64,000 bases of DNA from Gallionella sp. (GTDB taxonomy: Bacteria; Pseudomonadota; Gammaproteobacteria; Burkholderiales; Gallionellaceae). Made by a program: the position numbers and the translations under genes. Positions 1-9,100 of the stretch are shown here, one piece after another; within the stretch, counting starts at the first letter, position 1, and each line of letters begins with the position of its first letter. The notes beneath the pieces are model-generated. The model worked only from the letters and a program-made list of their open reading frames with translations. It had not been told where the DNA came from and made no database searches. The stretch lies in the NCBI GenBank assembly GCA_030682375.1, contig JAUXOL010000015.1, positions 62,001-126,000 of the forward strand, written 5' to 3'.

Positions 1-1047
1 CAGCACAACCAGACCAAGCAGGAGCTGGCGGAGGAGCTGCAGCATATCGAGCAGGCGACCGCCGCATTGCCGGAAGGCGTGGTGATCCTGAACGACGCCA
101 ACCGCATCGAGTGGTGCAACCCGCTCGCCCAGCAGCATTTCGGCCTCGATGCCGAACACGACTTCATGCAGGACATCACTTACCTGATGCGCCAGCCGGA
201 GTTCGTCGAATACCTCGCGGCATCGAACTTCAGCGAGCCGCTGGTGATGACCCCGGCGCGCCACGACGACATGGTGCTGTCAATCAAGCTGATCCCTTAC
301 GGCGGCGACAAGCGATTGATGATCAGCCGCGACATCACCCAGCTCGAGCGCATCGAAGCGATGCGCCGCGATTTCGTCGCCAACGTCTCTCACGAACTGC
401 GTACGCCGCTGACGGTGGTGAACGGCTATGTCGAGAATCTGCAGGACATGCCTAACCTCAATCGCGAGGACGCGCAGCGCGCCTTGCAACTGATGGCCGA
501 GCAGACCCGGCGCATGGAGAATCTGGTCTCCGACCTGCTCACGCTGTCGCGGCTGGAGAGCGAGCGCAATCTGCTGCGCGAGGAGGTCGTGAACATGGTC
601 GGCCTGCTCGACGAGGTCTATCAGGAGGGGATGCTGCTCAGCAACGGCCGCCATGCGCTGCGCCTGGAAGTGGCGCGCACCATCGACCTCACCGGGAATC
701 GCGAGGAGTTGCACAGCGCGTTCGGCAACCTGGTCAGCAACGCGATCCGCTATACCCCGGCGGGCGGCGAGATCCTGTTGCGCTGGGGCGAGCGCAGCGG
801 CCAGCCGGTGTTCTCGGTGCAGGACAGCGGTATCGGCATCGCGCCGCAGCATATCCCGCGTCTGACGGAGCGCTTCTATCGCGTGGATCGCAGCAGGTCG
901 CGCGAGACCGGGGGGACGGGGCTGGGGCTGGCGATCGTCAAGCATATCGCGATGCGCCACCAAGCCAAGTTCGAGGTATTGAGCGACGAGGGCAAGGGCA
1001 GCACCTTCTCCCTGGTGTTTCCGACCGGACGCGCCGCACGTCCGTGA
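1..1047 (+). CDS. phoR: Sensor histidine kinase PhoR (C-terminal part, start outside window)
   Basis: The frame is open from the first base, so the N-terminus lies upstream. The visible 348 residues hold a PAS domain (PEGVVILNDANRIEWCNPLA onward), then a HisKA dimerisation helix whose phospho-accepting His is in VSHELRTPL (about codon 131). The HATPase region follows, with N box NLVSNAIRYTP, G1 DSGIGI and G2 GGTGLGLAIV, so the catalytic core looks complete. PhoR autophosphorylates and transfers phosphate to PhoB in phosphate-limitation signalling. The PhoR assignment rests on the PAS-HisKA-HATPase order and similarity of the core; the phoB partner would be upstream and is not seen. A related PAS kinase is possible. 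Confidence 0.85.
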   Translation, partial: QHNQTKQELAEELQHIEQATAALPEGVVILNDANRIEWCNPLAQQHFGLDAEHDFMQDITYLMRQPEFVEYLAASNFSEPLVMTPARHDDMVLSIKLIPYGGDKRLMISRDITQLERIEAMRRDFVANVSHELRTPLTVVNGYVENLQDMPNLNREDAQRALQLMAEQTRRMENLVSDLLTLSRLESERNLLREEVVNMVGLLDEVYQEGMLLSNGRHALRLEVARTIDLTGNREELHSAFGNLVSNAIRYTPAGGEILLRWGERSGQPVFSVQDSGIGIAPQHIPRLTERFYRVDRSRSRETGGTGLGLAIVKHIAMRHQAKFEVLSDEGKGSTFSLVFPTGRAARP

Positions 1048-1074
1048 TCGACGGGCCGGGATGCCAGCCCGGGT

Positions 1075-1311
1075 TTACTTCGACTTTCTGCCTGGCGTGG
1101 CCGGACGGATATATCCGGTCAGCCTGCAGATCATCTCTTCTATCTCCTTGCCTTGTTCGAACCGGATGGAACGGCACGCCATGATGGCCCGTTGGCTGAC
1201 AAGCGCCGACAAATGGATGCGCACATCGGTCAATGGAATCCCCGTCGCTCCGGCAATCTCGGTGTCTGCGCATTCGCCATGGATAGTCAGGTATCGAATA
1301 ATCTCGTTCAT
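1075..1311 (-). CDS. Small winged-helix-like DNA-binding protein, 78 aa
   Basis: The 78-residue product reads as a compact helix-turn-helix: a first helix (NEIIRYLTIHGE), then the alternation ADTEIAGATGIPLTDVRIHL typical of FeoC/ArsR-style winged helices, then a basic C-terminus. Two Cys occur near the end (MACRS, EEMICRL), without an obvious metal-binding cluster. It stands alone, convergent with the PhoR-like gene and downstream of the cyclase gene on the same strand. A strong terminator-like hairpin lies just upstream of its start, so it probably has its own promoter or depends on readthrough. Its targets are unknown; the call is structural, from sequence pattern only. Confidence 0.6.
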   Translation of the reverse strand: MNEIIRYLTIHGECADTEIAGATGIPLTDVRIHLSALVSQRAIMACRSIRFEQGKEIEEMICRLTGYIRPATPGRKSK

Positions 1312-1335
1312 GTTTCCGCTCGCCGCAAATCTTCG

Positions 1336-1364
1336 AAAAAAAACGGGTGATCGACGATCACCCG
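1336..1364 (-). terminator. Rho-independent terminator-like hairpin (minus strand)
   Basis: CGGGTGATCGACGATCACCCG (1344-1364) is a near-perfect 10-bp inverted repeat. Read on the minus strand it is followed by eight T residues (A8 at 1336-1343 on plus). It lies about 150 bp after the cyclase stop codon and 25 bp before the ATG of the 78-aa gene. It could end the cyclase operon, or act as an attenuator or operator for the small regulator. Confidence 0.75.
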
Positions 1365-1517
1365 AAATGGAGAGAGAGTATGGAATGAAAAAGAAGGACT
1401 CTTTTTCACTTAACTCTGCGGTAATTCTATCTATTCGACGGTAAATGTATATAGACCGGAATGCCTAGATATTCAGGCCTAGGGATTTCCTTAGTCGGCA
1501 TTGGCCCCGCTTCCGGT

Positions 1518-3815
1518 CTATTTCGATTCCATCACCCATACCCCGTTCCAGTCGTCGCCGGGGGGGTGTTCCATGAAATAGCGCGAGCGTTCGATGTAGA
1601 GCCGGGCGGGTTTGTCGTTCGGGTTGATGGTGAGCACTTCCTCGAACAGGCGGACGGCATCTTCCCATTTGCGCTGGCGGTAGCGGGTCAGCCCGTTGCG
1701 GAAGTGGCCCAGCGCGTCGATCAGGTTAGGGTAGGTCTCGTCGGTGTGGTAGTCGAGGATCTCGTAGATCGCAACCGGCTGGGTCTTGCCCTTGACCACG
1801 ACCAGGTCGAGCTCGCGCGTCTGGTAGGTGCCGCGCAATCGCTTGTGGGTGGAGTCGCTGACCAGGATGCGCGTGCCGTACTGCTTGCAGGCGGATTCGA
1901 GGCGCGAAGCCAGATTGACGCCGTCCCCGATGATGGTGAAGTCCATGCGCTTCTTCGAACCGATGTTGCCGGACACCACGCGGTCGGTGTTCATGCCGAC
2001 GCCGATGTTGACGGGCGGTTTGCCGTGGGCCTGGCGCTCCCTGTTCCACTCGCCCAGCCGGGCGATCATCGCGATCGCGGCGCGCACCGCACGGTCGGCA
2101 TCGTCGGCATGCCCTTCGGGGATGCCGAACGCCGCCATGATGGCGTCGCCGATGAACTTGTCGAGCATGCCTTCCTCGCGCTGGATGCATTCGACCATCA
2201 GCGTGAAATATTCGTTGAGCAAGGCCACCGTGTCCTGCGCGCCCAGCTCCTCGGTCAGCGTCGTGAAGCCGCGTATGTCCGAGAACATCACGGTGCATTC
2301 GACGTCCTTGCCGCCCAGCACCTCAGCACCTGCGGCGACCAGCCGGTCGGCGATGCCGGGATCCATATAGCGCGACATCGTGGATTTGATGCGCTTCTCG
2401 CTGGTGATGTCCTCGATCACGAACATCGAGCCGATGCGCTTCTGGTCGATGTTCAGCAGCGGTTGCACCGTGAGGTTGATCGACAGGGTCTCGCCGTTCA
2501 CCTGCAACGCCGCATCCATCGTCGTCTGCTGCATGCCGCTCTCGTCCACCTGTCGCAGCTTGTCCAGCACCCAAGCATTGGCATCCGCGAAGAACTCCTG
2601 CACCGGCTTGTGCAGCATGTCCTCCAGCTTCGCCTTGAGGATGTGCAGGCCCGCGGTGTTGCAGGTGGCGATGCGCTCGTTCTCGTCCAGCGTGATCAGG
2701 CCGTTGCTCATCGATTCCAGCATGGCTTCGTTGTAGTTCTTCATCGACTGCACGTCGGCGAACAGCTTGGCGTTCTCCAGCGCGATGGATATCTGCGCGG
2801 TGAAGGCGCGCAGGCGCGATTCGTCGTCGGCGGTGAACGGTCCGCCGCGCCGGTTCAGCACTTGGGTCACGCCTATGGTCTTGCCGTGCTTGTTGACGAT
2901 GGGCACGCACAGGATGGAACGGGTGAAAAAGCCGGTCTTCTTGTCGAACTCGGGATTGAAGCGCAGGTCGGCGTAGGCGTAAGGGATGTTGATCGACTTG
3001 CCGGAGGTGAACACCGCGCCGGCGATGCCGAGGTGGTTGGGCAATCGTATCTGCATCGACTCCAGTCCCTGCCCGACCTCAGACCACAGCTGGCTGGTCT
3101 TCTCGTCGTTGAGGAACAGCGTGGAGCGTTCGGCGTTCAGCATGCGCGTGGCTTCGCTCATCACCCGTTGCAGCAGCGAGCCCAGCTTGATGTCGGCGGT
3201 GACCTCGGAGACGATGTCGATGAACTCCATCTCCTGTTTGTGCACCGCCTTCATCTTCTCGATGAACTGCGCGCTCTGCAGCGCGAGCGTTCCCTGGCTG
3301 GTCATCGCTTCGAGCAGGTGCAGGTCGCGCGTGGTGAATCTGCCCTTGCGCTTGTTCAGCGTTTGCGCGACGCCGATGACTTCGCCTTTCACCGTCTTGA
3401 TCGGAACGCACAGGATATTGTGCGTGACGAAGCCGGTCTGCTCGTCGATGGAGCGGTTGAAGCGAGGGTCGGAATAGGCGTCGTGGATGATCAGCGGCTT
3501 GCCTTCGGTGAACACGTAACCGGCGATGCCGCTGTTGTTCAGCAAACGGATCTCGCGCTGGATGTTCCCCTGGGCGACGCGGGAATAAAGCTCGTTGCTG
3601 TTGGGGTCGTTGAGGAACAGCGAGCCGCGTTCGGCATTGAGTTCGGCAGTGGCGATCTCCACCAGCGCGTTGAGCACACCGTCCAGCGTGTCGAACTCCG
3701 CCATCCTGTGCGACACGTTGAGCAGCAGCTCGGCGTTGCGCAGCTTGCTGCGCTGTTGTGCGGTGTCGTCGGAAGCTCTCGGTCTTCCGGGAGCGGCGTT
3801 GTCAGGCTTTGGCAT
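1518..3815 (-). CDS. Class III adenylate cyclase with tandem GAF, PAS and C-terminal TPR-like segment
   Basis: The start MPKPDNAAPG was chosen because the upstream in-frame residues look non-coding and this ATG overlaps the preceding gene by 14 nt. The 765-aa product has two GAF domains (about residues 45-185 and 215-365, each with a conserved LCVPI strand), a PAS-like segment (about 375-495), then a class III cyclase domain. Both metal aspartates are present (FSDIRGFT and GDAIMAAFG). The substrate pair is Lys in DKFIGD and Asp in KRMDFTIIGD, the ATP-specifying combination. The transition-state Asn and Arg are in NLASRLES. So cAMP is the likely product. The last 70 residues resemble a TPR repeat. 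No transmembrane segment is seen. What the GAF domains bind is unknown. Confidence 0.9.
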   Translation of the reverse strand: MPKPDNAAPGRPRASDDTAQQRSKLRNAELLLNVSHRMAEFDTLDGVLNALVEIATAELNAERGSLFLNDPNSNELYSRVAQGNIQREIRLLNNSGIAGYVFTEGKPLIIHDAYSDPRFNRSIDEQTGFVTHNILCVPIKTVKGEVIGVAQTLNKRKGRFTTRDLHLLEAMTSQGTLALQSAQFIEKMKAVHKQEMEFIDIVSEVTADIKLGSLLQRVMSEATRMLNAERSTLFLNDEKTSQLWSEVGQGLESMQIRLPNHLGIAGAVFTSGKSINIPYAYADLRFNPEFDKKTGFFTRSILCVPIVNKHGKTIGVTQVLNRRGGPFTADDESRLRAFTAQISIALENAKLFADVQSMKNYNEAMLESMSNGLITLDENERIATCNTAGLHILKAKLEDMLHKPVQEFFADANAWVLDKLRQVDESGMQQTTMDAALQVNGETLSINLTVQPLLNIDQKRIGSMFVIEDITSEKRIKSTMSRYMDPGIADRLVAAGAEVLGGKDVECTVMFSDIRGFTTLTEELGAQDTVALLNEYFTLMVECIQREEGMLDKFIGDAIMAAFGIPEGHADDADRAVRAAIAMIARLGEWNRERQAHGKPPVNIGVGMNTDRVVSGNIGSKKRMDFTIIGDGVNLASRLESACKQYGTRILVSDSTHKRLRGTYQTRELDLVVVKGKTQPVAIYEILDYHTDETYPNLIDALGHFRNGLTRYRQRKWEDAVRLFEEVLTINPNDKPARLYIERSRYFMEHPPGDDWNGVWVMESK

Positions 3816-4263
3816 TTTCGGCTCTTCGATCTGGTTGGGTCGGTCGCGATTCGAGTTGGCCGCGCAGCGACCGTATGGTGTCGTGCAGCTCGGCAATCTC
3901 GGCATTGGCGCCGACTATGGCCTGGCTGATGCCGCTCGCCTTGTCGAGGCGAGCGGCCTCGAGTTCGCCGCGCAGTGCGGTGCAGGTCGCCTTCAGCTGC
4001 AGTATCTCGTCATGGCTGACCGCGGCGGCATGCTGCACCGCGACCTTGCGTTCCGCATGCGCCTTCTCCAGCTCGTCGCGCAACGCGCTCACGGTGTTCT
4101 TCAACTGGGCGATCTCGGCGGCGGCGGCCAGCGCTGAATTGTGCAGCCGTTCCTCCGTTTCCGCGCGGGCTTTCTCCAGCTCCTGGCGCAGCGCCAGAAC
4201 GCTGCGCTGGGTGTCGCGCAGTTCGGATTGCACCATGATCAATTCATCGCTGTCCTGAGTCAT
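3802..4263 (-). CDS. Coiled-coil protein coupled to the adenylate cyclase
   Basis: Start MTQDSDELIM was preferred over an upstream Arg-rich extension that looks non-coding. The 153-aa product is almost wholly heptad-like: repeated blocks such as RQELEKARAETEE, RDELEKAHAERK and RGELEAARLDK separated by hydrophobic I/L/V positions predict a long parallel coiled coil. There is no signal peptide or membrane segment. Its stop codon lies inside the start of the cyclase gene (14-nt overlap), so the two are probably translationally coupled. This suggests a scaffold or dimerisation partner for the cyclase, but that is inference. No family was recognised. Confidence 0.75.
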   Translation of the reverse strand: MTQDSDELIMVQSELRDTQRSVLALRQELEKARAETEERLHNSALAAAAEIAQLKNTVSALRDELEKAHAERKVAVQHAAAVSHDEILQLKATCTALRGELEAARLDKASGISQAIVGANAEIAELHDTIRSLRGQLESRPTQPDRRAENAKA

Positions 4264-4368
4264 TCTGGTGATGCCCGCATCGGTTGTCCTTCGGTCTCGC
4301 GATCGGCTGGCCGGTTCTTTCTCTTCGCTTCGGGAGCGACGCAGCCGTCTGGACAAATGTTACCACCG

Positions 4369-4394
4369 CCGAAATCCGGGATGGAGGATTTCGG
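4369..4394 (-). terminator. Weak hairpin downstream of the 540-aa gene
   Basis: CCGAAATCC (4369-4377) and GGATTTCGG (4386-4394) form a perfect 9-bp stem with an 8-nt loop, about 27 bp after the stop of the upstream minus-strand gene. The following T-tract is poor, so it may be a weak terminator or an RNA-stabilising hairpin between that gene and the coiled-coil gene. Confidence 0.4.
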
Positions 4395-4420
4395 CAGGGG
4401 CTGTGCGAGGGATGCGAGCG

Positions 4421-6043
4421 TTATGCCAGCGTGAAGCTGACGCGCTCGTAGTCGAGGCCGCGCTCGACGCTGAAGCCCATCTTGACGTCTTGTGCTTCGT
4501 CGTTCAGATGCAGCACCTCGACGACGCGATCCGGCTGGAACCAGTCGCGCGGGATGACGAGGCTGGCCGGGATCTTGAGCGCATTGATCGCCGGCAGGAT
4601 GAAGGCCGGGACATAGCGGTTCGAGACGGTCTGGTTGATGCCGGTCGCCTTGATGCTCACCGGCTCCGCAGCTCCCGGCAGATAGCGCACGCCGATCTGC
4701 AGCTTGCCGTCGCGCGTCACGTTGGCCCAGGCCACCGCGCCCAGGATCAGCGTCTCGGCGTCGCTGGGACGCAGGCCTAGCAGCTGGTTGTAGCTCAGGC
4801 GTCCGCCGAATGTGTCCTCGCGCGTCAGACGCGCGCCCGAGATGCTCTCGTTCTCGAACTGCCAGGTCTCCAGCGGGAAGCCCATCTCCAGCAGCTCCTT
4901 GTTGTGCGCATCCTGCAGCACGCGGCCGAATGCCTCGATCTGCCGGCGCCCGGTATTGCCGATGGTGGCGTCGCGGCCCGGCTGCTTGAAGGGCCTGCCG
5001 GACAGGTGGGCGTAGATGCCTTCCATCTTGTAGCAGACCTGCGCGTGCTGGGCGACCGGACGGCGCTCGCCGAAGCGGGTGTTGTGGTTCTCGCACCAGC
5101 ACATGTGCAGGTGGGTCAGGAACTCGATGCAGTCGTTGCTGCTGCAGTGGTCGCACAGGTTGACCTGGCGCGGGGTCTGGCCCTGTTGCAACAGGACGGT
5201 CTTGACGCGCAGCAGCTTGGACAGCGGCACCATCGCCAGATAGCGCATCGAATCGCTGTGCGTGCTGTGGGCGACCGCATGCAGTCCGCGCGTGCTGGCA
5301 AGATCCACCGCCAGCGGCTGGGCGTCGCCCTTGCTGGTGGTGTAGCTGCGTTCCACGGTCACCGTCCCGCTCCATTGCGTCAGCCAGTTGTCCAGCAACA
5401 GCAGTTGCGAGCGGGTCAGTTCAGCAGGGCGGGCGTAGCAGGACAGCAGCGTTTTGGCGTAGATACTGCGGCAGCTGCTGCGGGGGAATTTCGGGTTCAG
5501 CGGATCGGTGACTTCGTCCGCCTGGAAGCCTTGTTCTTCGGCGAAGTCATACAGCGCATGCAGCTGATGCCACAGCTTGGCGTCGAACTCATAGCCGGTG
5601 CGCAGGTGTTCCAGGATCTCCAGGCCGCTGTACAACAGACAGCGCTGGCACAGCAGCGCGCCGTGCTTGGCGAGCTGCTTGTCTCCCGCGATGTAGGCCT
5701 GCAGGCAGCGCTGGTAGCCCAGCACCATCGCCTGCCACAGCTGCACGATCGCGACGAACACCATCAGTTCGCTCTCGTTCAGCGGCAGGGGTTTGGCGAT
5801 CAGTTTCTTGGCGTAGTCGTCCTGCACATAGCCTATGGTCTCGCGCAGCAGCTCCAGCGTGTTGAGCCGTTCCAGTCCGCGCATCGGATAGCGGTTGAGT
5901 TCGCCGATCTGGGTGTACAGCAGGCTGTGCGCGAGCTGCAGGTTGGTCAGTTGCAGCTGGCCCAGCCACTTGGCGCACCCCGCCGCATCCTTGAAGATCG
6001 GATCGGCGCGGTCGTCGGTCGGGTCGAGTGGCAGGGTCAGCAT
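4421..6043 (-). CDS. Conserved 540-aa protein of unknown function, Cys/His-rich centre, possible PilZ-like C-terminus
   Basis: A soluble 540-aa protein without signal peptide. The N-terminal 200 residues look all-helical (for example ELMVFVAIVQLWQAMVLGYQ). The centre carries a striking Cys/His cluster (NLCDHCSSNDCIEF, LHMCWCENHNTRF, QVCYKM) that could bind metal. The last 120 residues look beta-rich (LRPSDAETLILGAVAW, KLQIGVRYLPGAAEPVSI) and resemble the barrels of PilZ-like c-di-GMP-binding proteins, but I do not see a convincing RxxxR plus D/NxSxxG signature. It lies 79 bp after the giant flavoprotein gene. It is certainly a real gene with good codon use throughout; function is not recognised. 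Confidence 0.8.
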   Translation of the reverse strand: MLTLPLDPTDDRADPIFKDAAGCAKWLGQLQLTNLQLAHSLLYTQIGELNRYPMRGLERLNTLELLRETIGYVQDDYAKKLIAKPLPLNESELMVFVAIVQLWQAMVLGYQRCLQAYIAGDKQLAKHGALLCQRCLLYSGLEILEHLRTGYEFDAKLWHQLHALYDFAEEQGFQADEVTDPLNPKFPRSSCRSIYAKTLLSCYARPAELTRSQLLLLDNWLTQWSGTVTVERSYTTSKGDAQPLAVDLASTRGLHAVAHSTHSDSMRYLAMVPLSKLLRVKTVLLQQGQTPRQVNLCDHCSSNDCIEFLTHLHMCWCENHNTRFGERRPVAQHAQVCYKMEGIYAHLSGRPFKQPGRDATIGNTGRRQIEAFGRVLQDAHNKELLEMGFPLETWQFENESISGARLTREDTFGGRLSYNQLLGLRPSDAETLILGAVAWANVTRDGKLQIGVRYLPGAAEPVSIKATGINQTVSNRYVPAFILPAINALKIPASLVIPRDWFQPDRVVEVLHLNDEAQDVKMGFSVERGLDYERVSFTLA

Positions 6044-6122
6044 GTCTTGTTAATCTGGTGTCAGGCCGCTACTTTCCATGAGGCATGCATTCCCGTCAAG
6101 CGCGAGACGGCTAGCCGCCGGC

Positions 6123-9100
6123 TCACAACAGCACCCGCTCAATGCCGCCGTCGTTCGCGCGGGCGACATACTCCTCCAGCCAGTCCGGGCCGAGCAGGTG
6201 GCGCGCCATCTCGATCACGATGTATTCGGACGAGGTGCCGCAATCGTCGTCGTAGCGCGACAGCCCCTGATGGCAGGACGGGCAGGAGGTGAGTATCTTC
6301 ACCTCGCCGTCGTAGCCGTCGGCGCGCAACGCATCTGTGCCCTTGCGCAGTTCCTCTTCCTTGCGGAAGCGCACTTGGGTGGAGATGTCCGGGCGCGTCA
6401 CCGCGAACGTGCCGGACTCGCCGCAGCAGCGGTCGGTCAGCGGAATGGCGGTCGCCATCAGTTCGTTCACCACCTTCAGCGGCTGATGCGTCTTCATCGG
6501 CGTATGGCAGGGGTCGTGGTACATATAGCGCAGCCCGGTCGGCGTCCCCAGCTTCACGCCGCGTTCGAGCAGGTATTCGTGGATGTCGAGCAGGCGGCAG
6601 CCGGGGAATATCTTGTCGAACTGGTATTGCAGCAACTGGTCCATGCAAGTGCCGCAGGACACCACGACGGTCTTGATGTCGAGATAGTTCAGCGTGTTGG
6701 CGACGCGATGGAACAGCACGCGGTTGTCGGTGGTGATCTGCGCCGCCTTGTCGCCCTGTCCGGTCGAGTTCTGCGGATAGCCGCAGCACAGGTAGCCCGG
6801 CGGCAGCACCGTGGTTACGCCGAGGTCGTACAGCATCGCCTGCGTCGCCAGGCCCACCTGACCGAACAGGCGCTCCGAACCGCAGCCGGGGAAGTAGAAC
6901 ACCGCTTCCGATTCCTCTCCGGCCTTGCGCGGGTCGCGGATGATGGGCACGACGCTGCTGTCTTCGATGTCCAGCAGCGCGCGCGCGGTCTTGCTCGGCA
7001 CCTTCGCGGGCAGCGGCTTGTTCAGGATATGGATCACCTGCGCCTTGATCGGTGCGCGGCCCAGCGTCGCGGGCGGGCGTTTGGTCTGGTTGCCCAGCAG
7101 GCCGAAGCGCTTGGCCAACTGATGGCCGAGCCGCTGGCCCTTGTAGCCCCACTCTATCATCAGCTTGCGGATCGCCTTGATCGTCGAGGGATCGGTCGCG
7201 TTCAGGAAGGCCATCGCCGCAGCGGTGCCCGGATTGAATTTCTTCTTGTTCTGCTTGCGCAAGAAGTTGCGCATCGCCATCGACACGTCGCCGAAGTCGA
7301 TGTCCACCGGGCAGGGTGTCTTGCAGCGGTGGCACACGGTGCAGTGGTCGGCCACGTCGCTGAACTCGTCGAAATGCTGGATGGACACGCCGCGGCGCGT
7401 CTGTTCCTCGTACAGGAAGGCCTCGATCAGCAGCGACGTCGCCAGTATCTTGTTGCGCGGCGAATACAGCAGGTTCGCGCGCGGCACATGGGTGCTGCAT
7501 ACCGGCTTGCACTTGCCGCAGCGCAGACAGTCCTTGATCGAGTCGGATATCTCGGACAGCTCGCTCTTCTCCAGGATCAGGCTTTCCAGCTCCATCAGGT
7601 TGAAGCTGGGCGTGTAGGCGCGTTCGAGGTTGCTGCCCGCGAGCAGCTTGCCCTTGTTGAAGCGGCCGTCCGGATCGATCCTGCGCTTGTATTCGGTGAA
7701 CGGGGCGATCTCCTGCGGCTCGAGGAAGTCGAACTTGGTGATGCCGATGCCGTGATCGCCGGAGATCACGCCGCCCAGGTCCTTCGCCAGCCGCATGATG
7801 CGATCGACTGCGCCGTTGGCTTCCTGCAGCATCGCGTAGTCGTCGGAGTTCACCGGGATGTTGGTGTGCACGTTGCCGTCGCCCGCATGCATGTGCAGCG
7901 CGACGAACACGCGGCTCTTCAGCACGCCCTGATGGATCGCATTGCAGCGTTCGAGTATCGGCAAATAGGTGCTGCCGCTGAACATCTGGCGCAGCGGCTC
8001 GCGCAGTTCGCGTTTCCACGAGGCACGGATGGAGTGGTTTTGCAGGGCTTGAAAGACTGAGCCTGTAGCTGGTAGCTGGTGGCTTGTAGCAGAGCCGGCG
8101 GTTTGGCTACCGGCTACTGGCCACTCGCTACAAGCTCCGTCTAGATTATCCAGCAGCCACTGCCAGCGCGCGCGCACTTCGGCGAGCAATTGCTGTGCGG
8201 CTTGCGAACGGTTGCCGAGCAGTTCGGCGTCGCCCAGCTGCTCGTCGTCCTGGTAGCGCAGCGGCAGTTCGCCGCCGAAAAACTCGTCCAGCGCATCCAG
8301 CAGCTTCAGCTTGTTCTTCAGCGACAGCTCGATATTGATGCGCTCCACACCGTCGCAGTAGTCGCCCATGCGCGGCAGCGGGATCACCACGTCCTCGTTC
8401 ACCTTGAATGCGTTGGTGTGCTTGGCGATCGCGGCGGTGCGCGCGCGATCCAGCCAGAACTTTTTGCGCGCCTCGGCGGACACGGCGATGAAGCCCTCGC
8501 CGTGGCGCAGGTTCGCCAGCCGCACGATCTCCGAGGCGGCTCTCGCCGCGGCATCGGCGTCGTCGCTGACGACATCGGCGACCAGCACCATCTTCGGGCG
8601 CGTGCCGCGCTTCGACTTGGTGGCGTAGCCGACCGCTTTCAGATAGCGTTCGTCGAGGTGCTCCAGTCCGGCGAGGAATACCTGCGAGCCGGCACGATTG
8701 TTCAGCAGCGTGGTGATCTCGACGATGGCCGGTACCGCCTCGCGCACCTGGCCGAAGAACTCAAGGCAGACGGTGCGCGTGTGTTCGTGGGCGCGATGCA
8801 GGATGAAGGTCGCCGAGGTGATGATGCCGTCGCAGCCTTCCTTCTGGATGCCGGGCAGGCCGGACAGGAACTTGTCGGTGACGTCCTTGCCCAGCCCTTC
8901 CTTGCGGAACGCGCTGCCGGGTATCGTCAGGATCTCGGGCTCGCCGTGCGGCGTCCTTCTGATGGGGGTTTGGCCGTCGGCCTCGAAGCGGTTGATGCGG
9001 AAGCGTACGCTTTCGGCATCGTGGATCTTGCCGAGGTTGTGCTCCAGGCGCTCGACCAGCATCCACAGTCCGTCCGGCGTGACCATTTTCCACGAGGCGA

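Noticed and set aside
1048-1074. Terminator after the PhoR-like gene
   Set aside because: CCGGG/CCCGG forms only a short stem with a poor T-tract; not enough to call.
1461-3929. 822-aa plus-strand open frame opposite the adenylate cyclase
   Set aside because: It is the antisense of the cyclase gene; His/Val/Ala/Gln-rich composition and no domain, a usual product of high GC in the third codon position.
6078-8060. Long plus-strand frames opposite the giant flavoprotein (also 8190-9677)
   Set aside because: Antisense shadows with low-complexity composition; the minus-strand gene has clear FAD and Fe-S motifs over the same bases.
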